Assembly (NCBI GenBank): GCA_002189035.1
Contig: CM007991.1
Coordinates: forward strand, 434,001 to 498,000
Source of the DNA: Utricularia gibba
Taxonomy: Eukaryota; Streptophyta; Magnoliopsida; Lamiales; Lentibulariaceae
DNA length: 64,000 bases
Direction: 5' to 3'
Part shown: one piece after another, positions 23,694 to 34,201 of the stretch
Layout of the letters: each line of letters begins with the position of its first letter
Numbering within the stretch: position 1 is the first letter of the stretch
Position numbers and translations under genes: made by a program
Notes under the pieces: generated by a model
Seen by the model: only the letters and a program-made list of their open reading frames with translations
The model's database searches: none
Told to the model about the DNA's origin: nothing

Positions 23694-26226
23694 TTATCTT
23701 CCTGCAAGTGACACGTCATCATCGTCCTTTGCAGGGTCATGTCTAATTTCTTGTAGTCTCTGAAGGAGTTGCGGGGCGTCGGGCCTGGCTGACGGGGACG
23801 GGTCAACACAATGAAGAGCGAGCTTCAATGTGTTCAGGAGCTCGTCTCCGATGCTGGGGGCGTCGGTTATCAGTTCCACGTCGAACACTTCATGGGTCCA
23901 CTCCTCCTTCACTATGGATGCAACTCTCTGGGGAAGGTCGAGGCCGTCGGAGGAATCGCTTGGTGATTTTCCGGTCAAAAGCTCCAACAGTATCACACCG
24001 AGGCTGAAAACGTCAGTTTTGGTGTTTGCAGGTGCACTCTTGGGTTTTGCAAGTTCAGGGGCTCGGTATCCCGTCGTTCCCGATGTGGCCGGAGCATCCG
24101 TCGCCGCTGTAGTCGTCATTAGTCGGCTGATGCCGGCGTCTGCGACCTTCGGAGTGTATGTTTCATCAAGAAAGATGGTGCTGGAAGTCAGATTGCCATG
24201 CACTATGCTTTCTTGGGTGTGAAGATGGCTAAGTGCTCTTGCTATTCCTATTGCTATGTTCATTCTTGTTGGCCAGCCGATGATGGTTTCAGGCCCTCTA
24301 GCTGCATAAATGAAAGGCATTTGAGGTTACCCATCATAAGAAAATGGCTAAATTCATAAGCAAGCTGCAGCAGTTACCATGAAGGAACGAAGCAAGGCTT
24401 CCATTAGGCATGTAATCGTAGACAAGGAGCTTCTCTCCTTTTGGTCCGAGGTAATATGCTCGGAGGGCCAATATGTTGGGATGTCGAATCTTTCCGAGCT
24501 GAGCAACTTCGGTTTCGAATTCCCTCTGTGGCTTCGTCAGCCTCTCTCTCAGTCTTTTGACAGCAACATTGTTGTTGTCCTCCATTGTTGCCTTGTAAGC
24601 TGTCCCATAAGCACTCTTCCCTGTTATTTCTGCGGTTGCGCATAACAAGTCATCTGCTGTGAACACTAATGGGCCATCAAAATGTACCAACTTCCCCCCA
24701 GATTCGCCGCCGGATTCAACTTCAGTTGCGACTGCCGCCACAGGCTTCAGGTTTCGCCCAACGACCCTCCCTCTTCTCCCAGTTCTGAGCTTCCTCCTGA
24801 TCAGGCAGCAGAGAAGCACACAACAAGCAACTAGCAGGAGGATTAGAAGAGCACCGGCTGATATGAGAACAATGTCTTTCGCACTCAATTTTCGGTTTTT
24901 ATGAGCTTTGCTTTCCCTTGGAGGAGGGGAAGTTATATTTGCCGCAGCAGAAGAGCAGGTGTTTGAGCTACTATATCCGCAGAGCAAGGAGTTCCCAGTG
25001 AAAGAACTCGAGGTAAATCTGAGTGCCAGAATGGATGGAACCTGTCCTGAGAGATTGTTGAAGGAAAGATCAAGAAAAGAGAGGTTTTGCAAGTTCACTA
25101 AGGACTCTGGTATCTCTCCTGTCAAATTGTTCCGAGACAAATCAAGTGAAGCAATGCTGCTGATGTTTCCCAACGCATCCGGAATCGGACCCCGGAATTT
25201 GTTGCCACTCAAGTCTAGAACTGAAAGACTGGTTAAATTCCCAAGAGAAACAGGGATTTCATACTCAAGATTGTTGCTTTCCAGGTTCATAATCTTCAGG
25301 GAGGAGAGCTTCGATAAACTTTCAGGCAATCTACCAGAAATTGCATTGTTTGACAAATCAAGAAAACTGAGTTGGGAAAGATTACCCAAATCGTCAGGTA
25401 GACTTCCCACTATAGAATTATGTCCCAATTTGAGCTCTTGCAGCATTGCCAGTCTTGTAAGAGTAGACGGGATTTTCCCAGACAGAAGGTTATGATCCAC
25501 CACCAAAGACTGAAGCTTGTAAGCAACATCACCAGGTTTGCTACCCCATTCATCAGGCATTGAACCGGAGATATTGTTGTGCTGAAGGGCGAGAAAACTA
25601 AGAGATGGAGACTGAGAGAAACTAACCGGAATAGGCCCCGAAATTGCATTAAAGCTTAAATTAAGCTTATACAATCTAGTGGAATTCGCAAGACTCGGAG
25701 GAATAAAGCCGGTCAGAAGATTGTTACTGAGATCAAGCGTTTGAAGAACAGGACATTCACCGATCGATGGCGGAATCGACCCTGACAGGCGGTTGTTGAA
25801 CAGATACACACCTCTAAGATTATGCAGGCGTCCCAGAGATTCAGGAACCGGGCCCTGGAGAAAGTTATCATGGAGACTAAGTCTTCTGAGATATCTAAGC
25901 CGGCCAATGCTATCCGAAATTCGGCCGCCGAAGCCTTTCCAGGGAAGCTGCACAACAGCAACATGACCATTCACGCATTTGACCCCAACCCATCCAGAGC
26001 ACACCAAAGCAGCAGAATCATTCCCATTCCACCCCCTCAATACCCCTCTGAGGTCAACAAATTCGTTTTTCAAAGCTAGCAACGCATGAAACTCAGAGGC
26101 AGCGACGGCGGATTCGTTGCGATTCTCACTTGATGCAAGAAACGGTAGCAAGGGCAAGCAGATAAAGAGGCGGACCCAAGAAATTCGAATTGGGGAATGA
26201 AGATGAAACCCATTACCCATGACCAA
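23694..26226 (-). CDS. LRR receptor-like pseudokinase, IMK2/PRK-like
   Basis: Single-pass receptor with an extracellular LRR domain and an intracellular kinase-like domain, closest to the meristematic IMK2/IMK3 type. Two exons (26226-24378, 24301-23694) give 818 residues (816 from the second Met). In order: signal peptide (about 1-33), a [10 protein letters not shown]-cap, about a dozen LRRs (LDLSNN, GPIP and NLSG units, residues 85-395), a Ser-rich juxtamembrane region, a TM segment (about 448-470, [18 protein letters not shown]), then the kinase fold with VAVKRL lysine and a TGYRAPEL activation segment. The catalytic loop reads HGN instead of HRD, and DFG is DAG, so phosphotransfer is unlikely; related IMK2-type proteins are also atypical. 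It probably signals as a scaffold or co-receptor. Confidence 0.9.
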
Positions 26227-26960
26227 GATGAGCAGTCAGCAGTAGAAGCAAAGCGCAAGTCAGGGGGAGATGGAAGAAGACGCCGAGTGAGCGAGGATGA
26301 TGACGAACAACAACAATAAAGAAGATCCAGGGGGGAGGCTGTGTTAATTGTGCGTAACGGCTAGTTTAGTTTAGAAGCAGCAGTTGCCTGTGCCCGTTGT
26401 GGGATGATTGACGCTGCAACGGCTAGAAATTATGGCGTCCGGTGGTTGGACTGTTGCGGTCTGTGGGTCCACCCAGGTGGACAGTTGACACCTATGCATT
26501 ATTTATTACTAAATAATACTAAAATATTGCCATACTAAAAAAATATCATTTCCCAAAAAAGTAAGTACAATATAAATATAGTATATAAAAAATACATTTT
26601 TGTTTCAATATAATTTAAAGAGTAAATAAAAAAGTTACGTTGATAATTAATTCATATTATTTATTACCCAATCAAAATTTAATATATATTATTTAAGATA
26701 ATGCAACATTTACATATTATCAAAAAAAAACTTTAAAATTTACGGTGGTGAAAGCCATTTTTTGTAATCTACTGTCTGTTCATGTAGACTTGGCATTACG
26801 AGAAACTGATCCCTGCGATGGGGAACTGGTATCAGCCCTCCTCCCCTTTGTTTATTCAATCACCAGGATTCTCTGTACACGTTTGGGTGTTGTTTCAGCA
26901 ATAGCAACTCCATCATCCTCCTAAGGATTCCGCCACAGCAGTCCCTGAGGCAGACCTTCC
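26227..26960. other. Spacer between receptor pseudokinase and FBL3-like genes
   Basis: AT-rich central part with no gene. The right side is the 3' region of the F-box gene. Confidence 0.55.
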
Positions 26961-29646
26961 TTATTCAATGGACTCATGAGCTGACTGAAGCTTCCAGCTT
27001 TTTGGATCTAACTCAGCCTGCCAAGATGGAGAAATCGATTTCAGTGGGGGGCAAGAAAGGGACCGATCTTGTCGCGAATGGGGATGGGGGGGGGGGGGGG
27101 GGGGGGTACCTGAAAACTCTTGTCTCTCCACTGGATGGAGCAGCCACGGGCCTCTAGGTGTTCCAGGAGAAGCTGTGGCAACAGTGGTTTGAAAAATGAG
27201 TGGAGCTTTACTTTAGTCAGTCCTCCACATGCCAAGAGTCCGGCGGCTACTCCGCCGGGGGACAAGCCGTCGACATGGAGGGCTGTCATGCTCTGCAGAC
27301 AGTTGATGCTCGCGAGTGATAACAGCCCCACGTCCGTCACAGAGGTATAAGACATGTTTATCTACAACAGCCGTTTCTTCATCAGCAGGTTTATGTGATT
27401 TAAGAGCACAAAGGAGGTAGCTGAAAATCGCTAACCTGCTTGAGGTTTAGAGAGAAATGGGCCAGGGGAATCATTCCTGCATCGTCGATGTTGCGGCACT
27501 TCTTCACATCCAGCTTCGAGAGTTGCTTGCAACCGACGGCTATTGCTGCTAGACCCAAGGATGTGATCAGGGGACACCCACGGCATTCCAAAGTTTTCAG
27601 CTTGGAGCACTTGGACAATGACATCAAGGAGGAATCCGAAATGGAGCTACAATAGGACATGTTGATGGCTTCCAGGTCGGGGGAGCCATGCGCGATGCAC
27701 AAAACACTAACATCGGTTATCCCAGCGGATCTGAAGATATAAGAGAGTTATGTTATGGACAAGCCTGTTGTCCAGAAAAAGAGAGCGTTTGTGTAAAGCC
27801 ACCTGTACAAGTCCAGCTCTTTAAGCTTTGAACACCTCAAGCCAATATGGATAAGCCCACCATCAGTTATGTTGATGCATATTCCCAGCTTCAGGCTCAA
27901 CAGCTGTGAGCAGCAGGAGATCGATTTCAAGCCTGTGAATGTGATGCATGTTCAGCACAAGAGTGTTGCAGCTTCAAACAAGGTTGAGGTGAGCAGTTGT
28001 TAGCTTAGTTACCTTCATCATCTATGTCATTATCCGTGAGATCAAGCTCCTCGAGCAAACGACATCTTTGCCCGATCAACACAAATGCTTCAGCTGAAAC
28101 CGAGGTGCAGGATTCCATCTTCAGAGAGACGAGAGAGTTGCAAGAATTTGTAATGTGCGCAAGTGAAACATGTGTTATTCTCCTGCAGCAGGTGATGTCT
28201 AGACTCCTCAAATTTCGGTGCTTTGCCACGATTGAAGCGAGCCCCTCATCCGAGACACCCACGGACTTGCTTAAGCTGAGATGGGACAGTGAAACACACC
28301 CGTTTCCAATGGCTTTCAGCCCTGTGCATGTGACATGGCAGCCATCCAGTTTTATAGATTGTAACATAGGAAGCTTCTTCAAGCCATCAGCAAGAGCAAG
28401 ATCCACCTGAAACAACAGAACAACGTGAGACAAGTTCAGGAAAGTAGAAACAGTCAAAAGGGAATCAAAGTAGTAGGGAACTCACACGAGAGCCATGCGA
28501 CAGGACAAGCTGTCGGAGACCTTTAGCAGCAGTTGTTAGAGAGGATAATCCCTTGTAACTTATATTCCCACAGCTTGACATATCAAGAGTCTGATGACAG
28601 CACACCATCCGTCAACATTTTTGAGGAAAGACCAGAAAAATACATATGCTTGTAACACTACAAGAAGTACCTCCAGAGAAGTGCACCCGAGTTTGAGAGC
28701 TGCAAGGCCATCGTCATCAAGACCAAAGCATCCTTCGAGTATCAGCTGCTCAAGGTGTTGCAATTCCATCACCTTTGTTAAACACTTGTTTGTAATCTGA
28801 TGAAATAGAGCAACAGATCTGTTACTCCAAAGCATAAACCCCATGCGTTATAGCACATACTACAGAAATTCATTGAAAGAGCAATATCATGAATCGTAGA
28901 CGCCAAGAACAGAAAATCAAGCACCAGATATCACAAAATGCGATAGGGTTTTCTAAATGGAGCAGAGAGGGAAACTTTTATACGAAGGAGAGATGTTCTA
29001 CCGGCAAATAGGAGAGATCCAAGAAGCGTATGTCCTTGCACTTGACTGCGATCAATTCCACTCCTAAATCTCCAACACCCAAACACCATTTCAAGCTAAG
29101 GAGTTTCAGCTTCCTACAGCCCACCGCGATACATCCAATCCCAATATCAGTTATAGATTTACACCTGATCAACCACAACTTTTCCAACTGTTTGGCCTCC
29201 GCAATAGCCGCGGCCGCTGTATCCTTAAGCTCCGTAGCGTTGGATAGATCAATTTCGACCAAATTGTAGCAATTCATCACCAGATTTGACAACCCCAGAT
29301 GAGAAAAGAAATTGGGTCTTGATAAGTTGATGGAAGTTAACATTCCTTTACAGAAAGCAGATATAATATCAAGCGAAGCATCGGTTACTCGAGGACAATA
29401 TGACAGATCAAGAGTGGAGACATGAGGGTATCTCTTCAGAACCCTCGTCAAATGTTCAGATGAAAGAGGCTTCAAAAACTTCCGATGATGAGACTCAACA
29501 GCGTAAAATGACTTGCAGACAAGAGAAAACGACTTCTTATCAATTGGGTTTTCGTTCAAAAAATCAAGTATCACAAAGACAATCTCTTCCGACAAAAGAT
29601 CGAAGGGGCTGAAGCCAGATTCCAAAACTCGTTTCTGCTTCTTCAT
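26961..29646 (-). CDS. F-box/LRR-repeat protein, FBL3-like
   Basis: Substrate receptor of an SCF ubiquitin ligase. Eight exons (29646-29002, 28796-28671, 28590-28486, 28406-28013, 27932-27803, 27730-27436, 27361-27110, 27017-26961) give 667 residues, the length of FBL3-type proteins. The N-terminal F-box (about residues 12-55, FDLLSEEIVFVILDFL) would bind SKP1. The remainder is a run of cysteine-type LRRs (LDLSYCPRVTD, LSLKWCLGVGDLG, LDVKKCRNIDDAG) forming the substrate-binding horseshoe, closing with ELDPKSWKLQ. The Met at 29646 is chosen because the F-box follows at the normal distance; an in-frame alternative lies 135 bases upstream. The donor of intron 7 (27109) is immediately followed on the coding strand by a 21-base C run. 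Confidence 0.93.
27086..27106. repeat. 21-base G homopolymer in an FBL3-like intron
   Basis: An uninterrupted G run on the plus strand (C on the gene strand) begins four bases into the intron after the exon ending at 27110. Such runs are hard to sequence and its length may be uncertain. Confidence 0.95.
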
Positions 29647-31564
29647 CGCCGCAGACTCGATCAATCCCCGGTTCACAACCTGCCTACGCCTTAGAACCAA
29701 ATGGAAAAGATTTGGGGGAAATTCTACGAGCCTAATACCAGGAAAAAGAAAGCTAGACACGAGAATACGGAGACGCTGCAAAAACTGGCAGTAACAGTTA
29801 ACAGAAGATCACTGGCTGGATGTCGAGTAGTTGAAACTTGAGAGAGGAAGGCGCGTTGATTGCAGATGTGGGGGAGAGCATATGCGGTGAAGACGAAGAA
29901 ACACGTTGAAGTTACCAAAACACCCTCACGATATTCCAAGTACAACTCAACATACGGCTCCGTTCATACTTCCGCTTCACTTCTTATCCACAAAATTTTT
30001 TCAAAAAAATTCCCATTTTTGTTCTTTTCTGAATCTACTATAAATCTATAAATAATTTTACAATGCTTTCATCATTAAAAAAATAAAATTAGAAGAATTC
30101 AATATAGTCATCAAATTTTTTTTAAATAACCAAAATAAATTAAAAATTAATATATAAAATCAAATAAAAAAATTATTTGAAATTCTTTTTTCCCAAATTC
30201 CAAGGTAGTCTTTGCCGGGGACTGGATAGTAAATTCACATGGGGAAGAATGCGTACGGTAAAGGACGGATGCGCGGAAAGGGTAGTTTGGGAACGAAAAG
30301 GTCAAGCTCCGTTCAACGTACCCGTCGGCGGCATCCGGTGGAGTGGATACCCTGGGGAGGAGATGAAATGCCTAATAAAAACAAAAAAAAAAAAGGTAAT
30401 TAATAATAATAATTATTAGTGAATGAATCGAAATTGTGCTCTTTCGGCGCACTACAATTTGGGGAAGAATTTTAAAAAAGATGACGCGACTGGTAAAATG
30501 CCGAACCCAAGTGCCGTACCCATGTACTGCCTTCCCCGTGTACCCTGGCCGGAAGGGACCACGGAGCCCACGAAAACGACGTCGCCTCTTGGAATTGAAA
30601 GGGTCAGTGAATCCCATGGATTTTCAATGAATTTTATTTAATTCCATTGATTTCTTACAGCAATGCCTGGACAGGCTACTCCCAAGACCCACTCCATTCT
30701 TCTTATCATCTTTTTTTGTCAATCGTTTCGATGTGTAGAGAGTTCTAGAGAATTGTTTCCCACACCATGATGATGGAGTTTGTGAAATTGACTCCTAAAC
30801 CCTAAATATGAACATTTGTACATTCTATTTTATTCATTAAATTAAAAAAATTACATTACCAATGATCACTATTCTCAAAAAGATGGTTAAATTTATAATA
30901 CATCAAGACTTTTGAACTATAGTCCATCTAACAAGAAAGCAGATAGATGTATTAAATTGATTCTTCTCTTGAAGTCTTGAATAAATAAATAAATTAAATT
31001 TTAATTTAAGTTATTCTAAAAAATAATTTTATTATCAAATACATAAGACATGTTTTAAAAAATAAAAATTTAGGATTTTTTTAAGAAGAATAGAGAGACC
31101 AAACTTAAAAATGGTTATCTCGAAAAATAATTTTGGAAGATTAAAATTGTAAGCTTGTATTGATGAACTTGATAAGTTTGTACGTGACGTCAGCCCTTTT
31201 GCAGACGAGGGGAGGAGGGATTCGGGGAAATTTTTTTTGTTATGAAAGAAAATAATAAATAATAAATGTGAAATTCAAGAAAATATGATTTGTTTTTGGG
31301 GAAAAGGGCTCATTATTTATTGTGGCGGATTCGCGAATAAGCAGATTATTATTGAATAATTAATGCAATGTTGCTCTGTCCATCGGGACAGCTCATGCTT
31401 AGGCTGTTGCAACCTCCTCCGACGATAACCCAACTTGGTTTCACCTGTATTCTCATCTCCATCTGCAACTCTGCAGCAAGCAAAAAGGGAACAAGGAAGG
31501 AAATCTCTTCTTGTTTCTGTGATTTTGAGTTCAATCTGGGTCCTGGAGCTGCTTTGGGTCTTGG
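29647..31564. other. Divergent spacer between FBL3-like and U-box genes
   Basis: About 1.9 kb. AT-rich at both ends with a GC-richer patch (about 30180-30640) whose small open frames on both strands have no recognisable domain. Likely promoter DNA for both flanking genes. Confidence 0.5.
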
Positions 31565-33648
31565 ATGTCGTTGAATAACGAAGATATTCCGAGGAGGAAT
31601 CGTCGCCCTCCGTTGGGGACATCCGCCGCCGAAACGAGGAATTCCTCGGATCGGAGGCTTCTACACTCTCTCTTTGTTCTTTCTCAGGCGATCGCGTCCT
31701 TCGAGCCGCTGAGGATTCTTCTTCTGAGGAAGATTTCATCCTCCGTTATCAGAAAAGCTCTCCTGTTTTCGATTGTCTTCGAGGAGCTCCTCCTTCGAGA
31801 TTCTCCGGTAATTTTTTTCCTCCAGTTGCGTCGCTTTGTTTTGAGGAGTTGTACATCGTGTTGCAAAGAATTAGGACTCTTCTAGAGGAGTGCTGTGCTG
31901 GGAGCAGGCTCTGGTCGTTGATGCAAGTCCCGTTAATTTCGAATTCTTTTCGTCAATTGGTTGGGGAATTGTTTACGCTTGTTGATGTGTTTCCTGCTAA
32001 GGAGCTTGATTTGAATGAGGATGTGAAGGAATTGGTGAATTTGATTCGAAGGCAGTGTTCGGAGAAATATACTGCTGCCATCTGGGATGCAGATGATTTG
32101 AATCTCAGAAATGAGGTTGTGAAAATGCTGGAGAATGTCACGAGAGGCATTGTTCCTAATCACAGCAAGCTTTCGGAAATATTCAGGAGATTGAATCTGA
32201 CCGACTCCGCAAGTTGCATCGACGAGATTCAGAATCTGGAAAAAGAGGTTCATAACCAGCAACAAGATCAGTCAACGACTTCCCTCATCGGACTCGTTCG
32301 CTACGCAAAGTGCGTTTTATACAGCGGCGGGGGTGTACCCTCGAATTCAACTCCTCGGCGGCAGTTATCGGCGTCGGAGGTCAACATACCAGCAGATTTC
32401 CGTTGTCCGGTTTCTTTAGATCTGATGAGGGATCCGGTGGTGGTATCCACAGGGCATACATACGACAGGTCGTCAATAAGCTCGTGGATCCAATCAGGAC
32501 ACCCCACGTGTCCGAAAACTGGTCAGGTCTTGGCCCACACGCAGCTCATCCCCAACTTGGCGTTGAAAAATTTGATCGCCATCTGGTGCCGCGATCAAGA
32601 AATCCCGTTAGAGTATCCCGTCAAGCAGCAGAAGAACAATGCTGTGGCAGTTACTTCGCCGAACAGGACGGCGTTGGAAGCCACGAGGATGACGGTCTCC
32701 TTCCTCGTCGGCAACTTAGCGGTGCAATCGCAGACGCCGGAGTTAACCGATCGCTTGGTATACGAGCTCCGCGTGTTGTCGAAGACGGATTCCAATAGCC
32801 GAGCGTGCATAGCTGAAGCTGGAGCATTGCCATTGCTTGCCAAATTCATGGGGTCAGAGCACCCCGACCTCCAAATCAATGCGGTGACCACAATTCTCAA
32901 TGTTTCCATTCTTGAAGCCAACAAAACGAGGATCATGGAGACTGACGGAGTTCTAAACGCCGTCGTGGAGGTTCTGAGAACAGGGGCCACTTGGGAAGCA
33001 AAGGGAAATGCGGCAGCCACCATATTTAGCTTGTCGGGAGTACAGGCATATCGAAAGAAGTTGGGCAAGAAGACGCGTATCGTTAAGGCATTGCTTCATT
33101 TGGCGAGATCCGGACCCGCAAACTCCAGAAGGGACGCCCTGATTGCAATTCTGAATCTGGCCGGAGACAGAGAAGCGGCGGCAAAGTTGATCGACGCTGG
33201 CGTCATGGATGTCATCAGCGGCGTGATGGATTCGCTCGCGGAGGAGGCGGTAACAATTCTCGAAACCCTAGTGAAGCGTGGTGGATTAGCAGCAATCTCA
33301 GCTGCTCACGAGTGCAAGATGATGGACAAGTTGATCAAAGTGATGAGAGACGGCTCCGATCGAGCCAAGGAAGGTGCCACCGCCACGCTGGTGACACTCT
33401 GCCGTAAAGGGGGATCGGAAATGACGGCACAGATGGCGGCGGTGGCCGGAATCGAGAGTCTAATTTGGGAAACAATGGGTTCAGGTACTGGTAGGGCCAG
33501 GATGAAAGCCGCTTCACTGTTGCGGATTCTGCGAAGATGGGCAGCGGGGCTTGTTCTGGACATTCCAAACGCCCCCGCAGTGGATGATGACTCGACAGCA
33601 ACACTGACCCACGTGGTGACCACAACGAGGATAGTATTGCCTGCCTGA
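31565..33648 (+). CDS. Plant U-box E3 ubiquitin ligase with ARM repeats; one frame break near the 5' end
   Basis: Intronless PUB-type E3 ligase of the UND/U-box/ARM class, close to PUB15-17. The UND domain starts at 31565 (MSLNNEDIPRR), with LFVLSQAIASFEPLR and RKISSSVIRKALLFSIVFEELLL. From about 31826 the family match continues in another frame with SLCFEELYIVLQRIRTLLEE and runs uninterrupted to the stop. The U-box (about 32395-32540) reads DFRCPVSLDLMRDPVVVSTG, THTYDR-like GHTYDRSSISSWI and CPKTGQ; ARM repeats follow (NAVTTILNVSI, KGNAAATIFSLSG, RRDALIAILNLAG). Between the two frames lies a T7 run (31812-31818). One extra base there would make a continuous 694-residue protein of normal length. 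As written the gene is interrupted, by sequencing error or true mutation. Confidence 0.85.
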
Positions 33649-34201
33649 TGTGATCGAGAAACACAGGGATCCACGAAGCCCTTCAACAAGGCACAGGATC
33701 CTTCTTTTGGGAGGCGTGACGTGTTCTCCAAACGATTCATTCGTTGAGCGAATTGGAAATCACCAATTCTTTAAACTGAAACGTGGTGGCTTCAGATTTG
33801 ACACCAGTATCAACTCTTTGTGGATGTACGGATACATCATCGCAAATGTGGTTGGTTAGTCAATCACTGGTACACTGCTAATGTATCTACACATTTCGTA
33901 TCGGGCCGTTTCCATGCATTCGGTAACACCCGGTCGAACCCATTAGACCCGCTAGTGCTTCAACGGTCAGATTCCGGATGGAGACCAGGTTCTAAGATTT
34001 TATTAAAGTTTAATTATTTTAAAATAGAAAAAAAATGAATATCAAATAATTATTTACGCAAGCCATTTGCTATTTATCCATAATTTAAAACATTGACATA
34101 ATTGGATGCCTAGTAAAATAACTTGAAAAAAAAAAAAAAATAGAGAATGACGGATTCTGTTTTGTGTGCATATGCCATTGATCCATTCAAAGCCGATGAA
34201 T
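33649..34201. other. Spacer between U-box and WNK genes
   Basis: Convergent 3' ends, with an A run near 34124-34140. No gene seen. Confidence 0.55.

Noticed and set aside
24908-25495. 195-codon plus-strand open frame
   Set aside because: It is the complement of the LRR repeats of the receptor pseudokinase; repeat periodicity keeps the antisense frame open.
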